DNA of 37,231 bases from Haliea sp041746975 (lineage in GTDB: Bacteria; Pseudomonadota; Gammaproteobacteria; Pseudomonadales; Halieaceae), in the NCBI GenBank assembly GCA_041746975.1, contig JBGTGB010000275.1:1-37231 (forward strand). The letters are read 5' to 3'. The notes under the pieces are model-generated. The model saw only the letters and a program-made list of their open reading frames with translations. It searched no databases and was not told the origin of the DNA. The stretch's first letter is position 1, and each line of letters begins with the position of its first letter. Of this stretch, positions 22,025-32,279 are shown piece after piece. Made by a program: the position numbers and the translations under genes.

Positions 22025-23797
22025 CTATTGCATACGGTTACTCAACCACACCGTCTGGTACGGCTGCAACAGCAGTTGCATATCCCGGCTCGGGTAGCGC
22101 TCGCCGCAGATCAGGTCGCCCCAGCCATGATCATCGATCAGGTTGATGTCCAGCAGGTTCAACGGCTGCGGCTGATCGGTGATATTGCTGATACAGAAGA
22201 TGCTCTGCCGGCGATCGATGCTCTGGCGCCAGAAACCAAACAGCGAGGTGCCCAGCTGCAGGGTGAACTGGGTAGCATTGGGGTGGAAGGCGGATTGGCT
22301 CCCGCGCAGACGCAGCAGGGCCTGCAAACGCGCCAGCACCTGGTGGTGACCACTATCGTGGTCGGCGAGCTCCGCCTCCAGCGCCGCCAGCGACCACTGG
22401 TGGCGGTTGATGGCGCGACTGTGGTCGGTGTGCTCCACCCGCTGGTAGTCGTTGCGGGTGCCAAGAAGGCTGTGGATGTAGACGCCGGGTATTCCCTCGA
22501 GGGCAAACATGATGGCGTGGGCACAGACAAAGCGCTCCAGGGCCCAGGTATCAGCGCCCCGCACAGTACCCTGCAATGCATCGTAGAGGGCAATATTGAC
22601 CTCATAGGGACGTCGCTCGTCGCCCTCCAACGCACGCCAGGACACCCGCCCGCCGAATGCCTCCAGGGCGGTGATCAGTGTCGCCAGTTCCCCGTCGCTG
22701 AGCAAACCCTCCGCCGGGCGCAGCCCGATGCCGTCATGGGAGGCGATGAAGTTGAAGTAAGTGGTGCCATTCTGGGCCGGCGGCATGCTCATCAGCCACT
22801 GCCGCAGGTAGGTACAGTCACCAGTGAGCAGTGTATTGAGTAGCAGAGGCGGCAGGGAGAAGTTGTAGACGCAGTGAGCCTCGTTGGCATTGCCGAAGTA
22901 GGACAGATTTTCCCGGTTGGGAATATTGGTCTCGGTAATCAGTACCGCATCTTCGCACGCATGCTCCAGCAGGGTTCGCAGCAGGCGCACCACCTCATGG
23001 GTTTGCTCCAGGTTCAGGCAGCTGGTGCCAGGGATCTTCCACAGAAAGGCGATGGCATCCAGGCGAAAGATTCGCACTCCCCGCTCCAGGTACAGGCGCA
23101 GGATGCCGACAAACTGCAGCAGCACTTGCGGATTGCGAAAATCCAGATCCACTTGGTCATGGCTGAATGTGCACCAGACATGGCGGGTGCCCCGGGCTGT
23201 TTCCACCTCGCGCAGCAGCGGCGAGGTCCTCGGACGCACGACCGCAGAGAGATCGGTGTCAGGAGGGACCGTAAAAAAATAGTCGCGGCCAGGCTCTTCC
23301 TCACGAAGAAAGTTCTCGAACCAGGGGCTGCGACTGGAACAGTGGTTGATGACCAGGTCTGCCATCAGGTCGAAGTCAGCGGCGATGGCGCCGATATCCT
23401 CCCAGCTTCCCAACGCCTCATTGACGCTGGAGTAGTCCAGCACCGAGAAACCGTCGTCCGAGGTCCATGGATAAAAGGGCAGGATATGCACTCCGCTCAG
23501 TACCCCCGCCGCGTGCTGGTCCAGGAAGCGCTTCAGAGTGTGCAGCGGCTTTTCTTCAGGAGCGAGCAGGCTGTCCCCGTAGGTGATCAACAGGGCATCG
23601 CGTTCGCTCCAGTGATTGCTGTGGGGCCGGGGCGTTGCGACAGAATCGTCCAGGCCCATGGCTGCCAGCAGCTGGTCCACCAGTGCTCCATCCGGGCGCA
23701 CCGTAGGCACCCCGTCATAGATCATCTGCAGATGCTGCAGCAATCGCTCCCGCAAGCGCAGCAGGGGGCTGTCGGCAGCGCTATCCACCGGCGCCAC
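22025..23797 (-). CDS. ggaP: GH13_18 phosphorylase, probable glucosylglycerate phosphorylase
   Basis: About 590-aa glycoside phosphorylase of the sucrose-phosphorylase subfamily. With the GTG at 23797 as start, the predicted nucleophile is Asp247 (FRLDAIAFLW), the acid/base is Glu289 (LITETNIP) and the transition-state Asp is 355 (ASHDGIGLRPAEG). The ASHDGIG-x-RP loop is that of glucosylglycerate phosphorylases (E. coli YcjM, Meiothermus GgaP) rather than THDGIG of sucrose phosphorylase. It would convert glucosylglycerate and phosphate to glucose-1-phosphate and glycerate. Its 5' end overlaps the GpgS-like gene by 17 bases. The start is uncertain: TTG at 23842 and GTG at 23788 are also possible. 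Neighbouring synthase, phosphatase and glycerate kinase genes support the substrate. Confidence 0.86.
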   Translation of the reverse strand: MAPVDSAADSPLLRLRERLLQHLQMIYDGVPTVRPDGALVDQLLAAMGLDDSVATPRPHSNHWSERDALLITYGDSLLAPEEKPLHTLKRFLDQHAAGVLSGVHILPFYPWTSDDGFSVLDYSSVNEALGSWEDIGAIAADFDLMADLVINHCSSRSPWFENFLREEEPGRDYFFTVPPDTDLSAVVRPRTSPLLREVETARGTRHVWCTFSHDQVDLDFRNPQVLLQFVGILRLYLERGVRIFRLDAIAFLWKIPGTSCLNLEQTHEVVRLLRTLLEHACEDAVLITETNIPNRENLSYFGNANEAHCVYNFSLPPLLLNTLLTGDCTYLRQWLMSMPPAQNGTTYFNFIASHDGIGLRPAEGLLSDGELATLITALEAFGGRVSWRALEGDERRPYEVNIALYDALQGTVRGADTWALERFVCAHAIMFALEGIPGVYIHSLLGTRNDYQRVEHTDHSRAINRHQWSLAALEAELADHDSGHHQVLARLQALLRLRGSQSAFHPNATQFTLQLGTSLFGFWRQSIDRRQSIFCISNITDQPQPLNLLDINLIDDHGWGDLICGERYPSRDMQLLLQPYQTVWLSNRMQ

Positions 23798-25013
23798 CGA
23801 ATTCGGCCTGGTCCTGTTCAACAGCGTCCTGCAGCCGCTCAAGAACGTCCGGGATGGCGCTGGTCACCCGGTTCCAGCTGGGAATAAACGGCCGTTCCAT
23901 CGGGTATTCGAGAAACGCCTCTCCGGCTTTCATGATGTTTACCGCAAACATCTCCACCGCCATCTCCTCGTTGTGGATGTCCAGGGTGAGCCCGTTCATC
24001 ACCGCGTCATTGTGGTAGGTTTCCACGAAATCCAGAGCGATGCGGTAGTAGGTGGCCTTGAGGGAGCGGAAAGTCTCGCTGTTGAAGGTCACCCCGCGGG
24101 TGGCCAGCTTGCGGAACAGAGCCTTGGCGATATCAATGGACATCTTCGACAGGCCCTGGCTGGCATCATCCGGCGACATTTCCTGATGCTTGTGGTCGTA
24201 GACATCGGCGATGTCCACCTGGCACAGACGGTTGTTGGCATAGTTGCGGTGGACCTCCGACAACACCCCGATTTCCAGACCCCAGTCGCTGGGGATACGG
24301 ATGTCCGTCAGCACATCCCGGCGGAAGGAGAACTCCCCCGCCAGGGGATAGCGAAAACTGTCCATGTAGTCCAGGTACTCCATATCACCCAGGACTTTCT
24401 TCAGGGCACGCAGCAGGGGTGTCACCAACAGGCGACTCACCCGGCCATTGATCTTGCCGTCCGCCACCCGGGCGTAGTAACCCTTACAGAACTCGTAGTT
24501 GAATTGGGGATTGGCGACGGGGTAGATCAGCCGCGCCAGCAGGCCGCGGTCGTAGGTGAGGATGTCGCAGTCGTGCAGGGCCACGGACTCGGAGCGCCCG
24601 GACGCGAGGGTGTAGCCCATGCAGTACCAGACATTGCGGCCCTTGCCGAGCTCCCGCGGCGCCAGGTCCCGCTCCTGCAGCTCGGCATCCAACGCCTGGA
24701 GCCGGGGGCCGTCGTTCCACAATACCCGATGTCGTTGGGGGAGCTCGCCAAAGAATTCCAGCGCGTGCCGATACTCAGCCTCATCGGCCCGATCCAACCC
24801 GATCACAATCTCCGCCAGGTAGGGTACCGCCTGCAAATGCCCAACAATACGCGGCAGAGCCTCGCCCTGCAGTTCGGAGAACAGGGAGGGCAGGATCAGA
24901 CCCAGGGGCCGGGTGCGGGAGAAGCGCAGCAACTCCTGCTCCATCTCGTCCACCGAGCGGTGAGAGAGGTTGTGCAGGGTAGTAATGATGCCGTTCTGGT
25001 AAAAATCGCCCAT
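23781..25013 (-). CDS. gpgS: Glucosyl-3-phosphoglycerate synthase (GpgS-like glycosyltransferase)
   Basis: 410-aa GT-A glycosyltransferase that should transfer glucose from an NDP-glucose to 3-phosphoglycerate. ATG at 25013 (MGDFYQNGIITTLHNL); a longer upstream frame overlaps the phosphatase gene and is not family-like. The nucleotide-sugar region has LILPSLFSE and IVIGLDRADEAEY; the metal DxD is Asp148-Cys-Asp150 in ALHDCDI. GKGRNVWYCMGY and GLEIGVLSEVHRNY are typical GpgS/MpgS blocks. The gene follows the phosphatase by 16 bases and overlaps the phosphorylase downstream. A mannosyl donor (MpgS activity) cannot be excluded by eye, but the adjacent glucosylglycerate-type phosphorylase favours glucose. 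Confidence 0.88.
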   Translation of the reverse strand: MGDFYQNGIITTLHNLSHRSVDEMEQELLRFSRTRPLGLILPSLFSELQGEALPRIVGHLQAVPYLAEIVIGLDRADEAEYRHALEFFGELPQRHRVLWNDGPRLQALDAELQERDLAPRELGKGRNVWYCMGYTLASGRSESVALHDCDILTYDRGLLARLIYPVANPQFNYEFCKGYYARVADGKINGRVSRLLVTPLLRALKKVLGDMEYLDYMDSFRYPLAGEFSFRRDVLTDIRIPSDWGLEIGVLSEVHRNYANNRLCQVDIADVYDHKHQEMSPDDASQGLSKMSIDIAKALFRKLATRGVTFNSETFRSLKATYYRIALDFVETYHNDAVMNGLTLDIHNEEMAVEMFAVNIMKAGEAFLEYPMERPFIPSWNRVTSAIPDVLERLQDAVEQDQAEFGGAGG

Positions 25014-25029
25014 ACCATAATTCCTGTGT

Positions 25030-25857
25030 TTACGGGTCCATCCGTCGCAGCCAGTCCAGCACACCCTCCGCCCATCCCGCCGGCCCGAAAGCCTGGCTGT
25101 AGCGGGTGCTGTCCTGCCGTTGCAGCGGGGGAAACCCATGCACCGGGGAACGAATGACGAGGGAATGCCGCGCACTTTCCAGCATGGCGCTGTCATTGGC
25201 GCTGTCGCCTATGGCGATTTCATGCACATCCCGTGCCGGGTTTTCCCGCTGATAGCAGGCGCGCAGCCAGCGCAGTGCAGCACCCTTGTCGCAGTCCCCC
25301 GCCACGCTGAGAAAACGTCCGCCCTGGAGGGCAGTGGCGCCGGCGGCAACCAGGGCAGCAACAAAGGCCTCGCGGCGTTCATCGTCGCCCCGCCACAGTA
25401 CCGGCTCGCTGTAGTCTCGCTGCAGGGCCCGCGCGGCCGCCTCGCTGCCCAGGCCAGTCGCAGCCATCACCCCGTCCAGGCCCATGGCCTCGAAATGGGT
25501 GAACTGCGCTTCAAACTCAGGTTTTAGTCGATCCAGCTCAGCCAGCCAACGCTGCCGGGGCGGGGCGAACTCGCGGACCCAGCCATCCTCTTCGGTCCTG
25601 CAGTCGGGTGGCGTCTGCCCGAGGCTACCGCGGGGGATGAACACGGCGGCGCCATTCTCAACGATGAAAGGGTCGCGGTTGCCAAGTTGGATGCGCAGTG
25701 GCTCGATTTCTGCCCGGGTCTTGCTGCTGCAGAAAATCAGCGGTATTGCGCGCTCCCGCAAGGCCTCAATTGCAGGCAATGCCGCCTGCAGGCTGTAGTC
25801 GTGATGGTCCAGCAGCGATCCGTCGAGGTCGCTGAATACCAGCAGCAGGCGGCTCAC
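25030..25857 (-). CDS. gpgP: Glucosyl/mannosyl-3-phosphoglycerate phosphatase (HAD family)
   Basis: 275-aa HAD-superfamily phosphatase of the MPGP type. The start is GTG at 25857, overlapping the glycerate kinase stop by 4 bases (GTGA). Motif I is FSDLDGSLLD with nucleophile Asp10 and acid Asp12, motif II is IFCSSKTRAEIE, a PFIVENGAAVFIP block typical of the family follows, and motif IV is AIGDSANDSAMLE near residue 225. It removes phosphate from glucosyl-3-phosphoglycerate to release glucosylglycerate. It sits directly before the synthase gene, the usual partner. Sugar specificity is inferred from the operon. Confidence 0.9.
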   Translation of the reverse strand: MSRLLLVFSDLDGSLLDHHDYSLQAALPAIEALRERAIPLIFCSSKTRAEIEPLRIQLGNRDPFIVENGAAVFIPRGSLGQTPPDCRTEEDGWVREFAPPRQRWLAELDRLKPEFEAQFTHFEAMGLDGVMAATGLGSEAAARALQRDYSEPVLWRGDDERREAFVAALVAAGATALQGGRFLSVAGDCDKGAALRWLRACYQRENPARDVHEIAIGDSANDSAMLESARHSLVIRSPVHGFPPLQRQDSTRYSQAFGPAGWAEGVLDWLRRMDP

Positions 25858-26774
25858 GTCGGCACTTCCGGGCCGTGCCAGCTGCGAATCGTCCTGTCGC
25901 GGTCCAGTTCCCAGACCAGGTCCATCGACGGCGGCAGGGTAGCCAGGCAGTGTCGCGTCAGGCGCTCATAATGCTGGACGAAGCGGGCCAGGGCGGCGTC
26001 GCCCATCACCCGGGTACCGGCGGCAGCATCGCCGAGGGCCGCAGCCAGCTTGCGCTCCTGCTCGCTGCGCCAGCGCAAGACCTCGTCAAACGAAGGCGCT
26101 CGCAGCATCAGCCAGACATCTACGCGCTGGTGCAGCCGGGCATAGTCTGCACCCAGGCAGTCGTTGGCGTAGCGGCGCCAGCCGCGGTCGCCGTCCTCCT
26201 CTCGTTCCAGGGCATTGCAAGGTTCGGCAAGGGACTCGTCGCTCTGGGGAGAAGCGCCAAGGCACCAGCCCTCCAGCAGGATCACGTCCACCGGTGGCTG
26301 CACCCGCGGCCAGTTTTCTATCGGTGCGCGGTCGTCTCGCGACTTGTCGAAGCGTGGCACCGCCACCGGCGAGATGCCGGGGGCGGAGCCCAGCGCTTCT
26401 AGCGTTTGCAGAAGCAGGGGGATGTCATGGGTTCCAGGCACACCCCGGGTGCTGAACAGTGTATGCACCTGTGCCGCCAGCTGCTGGCGCTCACCGCGGG
26501 TCAGGTAGACGTCATCGATGGACAGAGACAGGGCTTGCAGGCCCGCTTCCTGCACCAGCCACTGACACATATAGTCGCTGAGGGTGGTCTTGCCCGAGCC
26601 CTGCGCACCATTAATGCCCACCACTAGCGGGCGATTTGCACCACAGCAGTGCGCCGCAATCCGGGCAGCCACCGGATCAAACCAGTTTTTCGCCTGCTCC
26701 AGGTAATCTGCCCGCAGCGCCTGCTGCTCAAGAAATTGTGCTCGCCAGCCCACAGCTGGGCGATCCTTCCCCAT
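25854..26774 (-). CDS. P-loop glycerate kinase (GLYK/YggC-like)
   Basis: 306-aa kinase with Walker A GAQGSGKTT (residues 56-64), followed by LQALSLSIDDVYLTRGER and VILLEGWCLGASP, the pattern of plant-type D-glycerate 3-kinase and YggC/HdeR proteins. Start chosen at ATG 26774 because GAGGG lies 5 bases upstream; the GTG three bases earlier would be too close. It should phosphorylate glycerate with ATP. As first gene of the glucosylglycerate run it can return the glycerate released by the phosphorylase to 3-phosphoglycerate, either for glycolysis or for resynthesis of the solute. It is divergent from the HepT gene; a sigma-54-like sequence lies upstream. Confidence 0.87.
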   Translation of the reverse strand: MGKDRPAVGWRAQFLEQQALRADYLEQAKNWFDPVAARIAAHCCGANRPLVVGINGAQGSGKTTLSDYMCQWLVQEAGLQALSLSIDDVYLTRGERQQLAAQVHTLFSTRGVPGTHDIPLLLQTLEALGSAPGISPVAVPRFDKSRDDRAPIENWPRVQPPVDVILLEGWCLGASPQSDESLAEPCNALEREEDGDRGWRRYANDCLGADYARLHQRVDVWLMLRAPSFDEVLRWRSEQERKLAAALGDAAAGTRVMGDAALARFVQHYERLTRHCLATLPPSMDLVWELDRDRTIRSWHGPEVPT

Positions 26775-26814
26775 CACTACCCTCTTCTGGCTACCTGCCT
26801 GTTTACAATGTACT

Positions 26815-26830
26815 AGCAGGTGGCGTGCCA
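26815..26830 (-). promoter_or_regulatory. Sigma-54-like promoter sequence before the glucosylglycerate operon
   Basis: On the minus strand TGGCACGCCACCTGCT has GG and GC separated by exactly 10 bases and matches the TGGCACG-N4-TTGC consensus except for C in place of the first T. It would start transcription about 30 bases before the glycerate kinase ATG. No activator site was identified, so the call is tentative. Confidence 0.35.
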
Positions 26831-26864
26831 GCGTTCACCCGGTTCTTATCAATGGTATGCTGGC
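26827..26864. repeat. Inverted repeat enclosing the hepT promoter
   Basis: GCCAGC (26827-26832) and GCTGGC (26859-26864) flank the candidate hepT -35/-10 pair symmetrically. Toxin-antitoxin promoters are often self-regulated through such sites, but six-base GC-rich arms can arise by chance. Confidence 0.35.
26834..26861 (+). promoter_or_regulatory. Candidate promoter of hepT-mntA
   Basis: TTCACC (26834-26839) and TATGCT (26856-26861) are spaced 16 bases, with TGG immediately before the -10 (extended -10). The hepT ATG is 34 bases downstream of the -10 hexamer. Confidence 0.45.
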
Positions 26865-26894
26865 GTCGATCAAGGTAACAACCGGAGGAACGTG

Positions 26895-27317
26895 ATGAGT
26901 GAGGATGTCCGCTGGCAGCAGCGCCTGACCAATTATCAGCGTGCACTCGCGAGCCTGACAGATGCGGTAGAGCTTAGCCGCCAGCGCGCCCTGTCCGACC
27001 TGGAGCAGCAGGGCCTGATTCAGGCCTTTGAATTCACCCATGAACTGGCCTGGAATTGCCTACGTGACTACCTGCGCTATCAAGGTGAGCAGAATATCAC
27101 CGGATCGCGCGATGCCACCCGAGGGGCGTTCGCAGTGGGCCTGATATCTGACGGCGAGCAATGGATGGATATGATCGCCAACCGCAACCGGACCTCCCAC
27201 ACCTACAACAAGGCCACTGCCATAGCGATCGCGAGCGCAGTGACCGAGCACTACCATCCTCTGTTCTGTCAGCTGGCGGACCGCCTGCAAGCATTGCGCG
27301 ATGCCGACTGGCAGTGA
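26895..27317 (+). CDS. hepT: HepT-like HEPN toxin (HI0074 family)
   Basis: 140-aa all-alpha HEPN protein; ATG 26895 with GGAGGA five bases upstream, so the longer in-frame start at 26820 is rejected. The HEPN ribonuclease motif is Arg97-x4-His102 followed by x-Tyr104 (RNRTSHTY), i.e. RX4HXY. In Shewanella HepT the Tyr of this motif, also numbered 104, is polyadenylylated by MntA to silence the toxin. Other family marks are QAFEFTHELAWNCLRDYL. HepT acts as an RNase that inhibits growth when not modified. It overlaps mntA by 17 bases. Both key residues are present, so the toxin looks intact. Confidence 0.92.
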   Translation: MSEDVRWQQRLTNYQRALASLTDAVELSRQRALSDLEQQGLIQAFEFTHELAWNCLRDYLRYQGEQNITGSRDATRGAFAVGLISDGEQWMDMIANRNRTSHTYNKATAIAIASAVTEHYHPLFCQLADRLQALRDADWQ

Positions 27318-27627
27318 GGTTGGCCGAGATGACGGCCTGCGTCCGGAGCAGCGCAGGGCGATCTACGAGGTTTTGCGGCGCTTTCCGGAGGTGCGGGAAG
27401 CCACAATCTACGGCTCCAGAGCCATGGGGACCTACCGGCCGGGCTCAGACATCGATCTGACCTTGCTCGGAGCCATCAGCCTAAAAACACTGAATCAAAT
27501 CGCCCTGGCATTGGACGACCTTCTCCTACCTGTAGATATTGACCTCTGCATATTTCACGAGATCGAGAACCCACGGCTGCGAGAACACATCCAGAGGGTG
27601 GGGAAACTGTTCTACGCAGCCCCGTGA
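27301..27627 (+). CDS. mntA: MntA-like minimal nucleotidyltransferase antitoxin (HI0073 family)
   Basis: 108-aa minimal nucleotidyltransferase; ATG 27301 overlaps the end of hepT by 17 bases. The catalytic signature is Gly38-Ser39-x10-Asp50-x-Asp52 (GSRAMGTYRPGSDID), exactly the GSX10DXD of active MntA enzymes, with a third acidic residue at Asp79 or Asp81. It should transfer AMP from ATP to the HepT tyrosine. The gene converges on aceF with 18 bases between the stops, and no clear terminator is visible there. Assignment to a type VII-style system follows from published HepT-MntA work; activity here is inferred from motifs. Confidence 0.92.
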   Translation: MPTGSEVGRDDGLRPEQRRAIYEVLRRFPEVREATIYGSRAMGTYRPGSDIDLTLLGAISLKTLNQIALALDDLLLPVDIDLCIFHEIENPRLREHIQRVGKLFYAAP

Positions 27628-27645
27628 AGCAGGGCAGCCCGCCGG

Positions 27646-29358
27646 CTACAACAGCAGGCGACGGATATCCCCCAGCAGTCCAACCAGCTGGGTACAGAAA
27701 CGGCCGGCGTCACCGCCGTTGATTACCCTGTGGTCGTAGGAGAGGGACAGGGGAAGCATAGTACGGGGTTGGAACGCCTGCCCGTCCCAGACTGGCTTGA
27801 CGCTGGCGCGGGACACGCCGAGGATCCCCACTTCCGGGGTGTTGACGATGGGCGAGAAGCCGTTGCCGCCGATACCGCCGAGACTGGAAATGGTGAAACA
27901 GCCTCCCTGCATGTCGGCCGGCTTGAGCTTGCGCTCGCGCGCCTTCTCCGCCATCTCCAGCACTTCCTCGGCGAGTTGCCAGAGTGGCTTCTGATCCACG
28001 TCGCGGATCACCGGCACCATCAGGCCAGCGGGGGTATCGACCGCCATGCCGATATGGGTATAGCGCTTGTAGACCAGGTTTTCCCCATCCGCTGACAGGG
28101 AGGCGCTGAATTTGGGGTTGTCGCGCAGGGCGATGGCACAGGCCTTGAGCAGGAACGGCATCGGGGTCAGCTTGGTGCCGCGCTGTTCCGCCTCGGCCTT
28201 CAGCCCCTTGCGGAAGTCCTCCAGTTCGGTAATGTCGGCCTCGTCGAACTGGGTCACGTGGGGCACATTGAGCCAGCTACGCTGCATGTTGGCGGCGGTG
28301 AGTTTATCCAGTTTGGTGCGGGCCACCGTCTCAATGTCGCCAAAGGCACTGAAATCCACTTCCGGCACCGCCGGGATTCCCGACCCCGAAGTCACCGCGG
28401 CGGATTTACCGCTCAATGCCCGCTGCACGAAACTCTGGACATCCTCCTTCAGCACCCGTTCACGGGGCCCACTGCCGCTGACCTTGCTGAGTTCCACCCC
28501 CAATTCACGCGCCAGCTTGCGCACTGCCGGACCCGCGTAAACCAGCTGGTCATCCGCCGCTGCACGAGGCTGAGAGGCCTCCGCAGGGGTTACCCTGTCG
28601 GTAGCCGAACGCTTTGCAGGCTGCTCAGCAGCCGTCTTTTCCCCTTTTTCGCCCTTGTCGCCCGAGGTGGCGGCAGGTGCGGTATCTTTCTCCGCTGCCG
28701 GCTCGCTGCCAGCTTCGCCACCGGCCGCGCTTTCCAGTACCACCAGAGGATCACCCTGGCGCACCGCACTGCCTTCCTTGACCAGCCATTTCAGCACCGT
28801 GCCGGCGTGCGTGGAGGGCACCTCCATGGACGCCTTGTCCGATTCCAGCACCACCAGCGAGTCACCCTCGGCGACCTCATCGCCGACCTTGACGCTAAAC
28901 TCAATCAGATCCACATCATCGTCAGTGCCGATATCCGGCACAGAGATGGTAACTTCCCGGCTTTTGGCGGGGTTTGCTTCCGCGTCCTCGTCACTGTCCT
29001 TATCCGCCGGCTCGTCTTCCTTGGCAGCGGGCTTCGCTGAGGCTTTGGATTCCTTCGATTCCTTGGCTTCCTTCGCCTTCTCCGGCTCCTTCGCTTGCTC
29101 CGCGTCCCCGCCCTCTTCGTCCGCGGTCTCCACCACCAGGATGGGCGCTCCCTCGGCGAGTTCATCGCCGACCTTGACCAGTACCTCCAGCACCTTGCCG
29201 GCCACGTCCGAGGGAATCTCCATCGACGCTTTGTCAGACTCCAGCACCAGCAGGCCCTGCTCCAGTTCGATCTCGTCGCCCACCGCCACCAGCAACTCGA
29301 TTACTTCCGCACCTTCGGCACCGCCGATATCCGGTACCGTTACCTGTTTCTTCGTCAT
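27646..29358 (-). CDS. aceF: Pyruvate dehydrogenase E2, dihydrolipoyllysine acetyltransferase
   Basis: 570-aa E2 component. Two lipoyl domains carry Lys43 and Lys175 in identical ESDKASME contexts. A peripheral subunit-binding domain (about 271-310, VYAGPAVRKLARELGV) and a catalytic domain (about 330-570) follow. The active-site His543 is in SYDHRVINGG; Asn547 stands where E. coli has Asp (HxxxDG), a variant also known from Azotobacter and Pseudomonas E2. The first interdomain linker (about 78-135) is very rich in Lys and Glu rather than the common Ala-Pro. ATG at 29358, 20 bases after aceE. The E3 gene is not in the window. Confidence 0.96.
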   Translation of the reverse strand: MTKKQVTVPDIGGAEGAEVIELLVAVGDEIELEQGLLVLESDKASMEIPSDVAGKVLEVLVKVGDELAEGAPILVVETADEEGGDAEQAKEPEKAKEAKESKESKASAKPAAKEDEPADKDSDEDAEANPAKSREVTISVPDIGTDDDVDLIEFSVKVGDEVAEGDSLVVLESDKASMEVPSTHAGTVLKWLVKEGSAVRQGDPLVVLESAAGGEAGSEPAAEKDTAPAATSGDKGEKGEKTAAEQPAKRSATDRVTPAEASQPRAAADDQLVYAGPAVRKLARELGVELSKVSGSGPRERVLKEDVQSFVQRALSGKSAAVTSGSGIPAVPEVDFSAFGDIETVARTKLDKLTAANMQRSWLNVPHVTQFDEADITELEDFRKGLKAEAEQRGTKLTPMPFLLKACAIALRDNPKFSASLSADGENLVYKRYTHIGMAVDTPAGLMVPVIRDVDQKPLWQLAEEVLEMAEKARERKLKPADMQGGCFTISSLGGIGGNGFSPIVNTPEVGILGVSRASVKPVWDGQAFQPRTMLPLSLSYDHRVINGGDAGRFCTQLVGLLGDIRRLLL

Positions 29359-29378
29359 GTGCTTCGTATCCTGTACCG

Positions 29379-32030
<2,652 letters not shown>

Positions 32031-32078
32031 GCGGCTATCGCTCCTGACGGGAGTTTGGGGTTGGAGAGGACTCGATTA

Positions 32079-32088
32079 TTGGTTCCAA
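32079..32088. promoter_or_regulatory. Short symmetric element in the aceE leader
   Basis: TTGGTTCCAA has matching TTGG/CCAA arms and lies about 50 bases before the aceE ATG. It partly recalls the PdhR half-sites (TTGGT/ACCAA), but the spacing is too short for a standard PdhR box. Weak call. Confidence 0.25.
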
Positions 32089-32122
32089 AATGAAACCTGA
32101 AGGCGGTATCCCAGCTACCAAC

Positions 32123-32128
32123 AGTATA
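32123..32128 (-). promoter_or_regulatory. Possible -10 element of aceEF
   Basis: TATACT on the minus strand, about 93 bases upstream of the aceE ATG, within the 249-base gap between aceE and the M16 gene. No -35 hexamer at the usual distance is convincing (TTGCAG is 21 bases away), so this is tentative. Confidence 0.3.
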
Positions 32129-32220
32129 GACACTGGCATGGATTCTTGCCTGCAACCTCGTAGAGCCAGTGCAACAGGCAGACGCAAGGTACACCAAGAA
32201 AAGTCGCGTGACAAATCAAC

Positions 32221-32237
32221 AGTTCTATTAAAGAACT
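32221..32237. repeat. Inverted repeat AGTTCT-N5-AGAACT
   Basis: Perfect six-base arms with a five-base loop, 43 bases beyond the M16 peptidase stop and far upstream of aceE. It is AT-rich without a T-run on the relevant strand, so it is a poor terminator; an operator is possible. The remainder of the 249-base gap shows nothing I can name. Confidence 0.35.
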
Positions 32238-32279
32238 TGCAGGCCGTGCCGGGGCTCGGGCGAAGCGCCAGCTCGACCC

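Noticed and set aside
22025..23797. Sucrose phosphorylase
   Set aside because: The ASHDGIG-x-RP loop and the neighbouring gpgS, gpgP and glycerate kinase genes point to glucosylglycerate. Only an assay would settle it.
27717..27731. AceF as an inactive E2 because HxxxDG reads HRVING
   Set aside because: Asn at this position occurs in Azotobacter and Pseudomonas E2, which are active.
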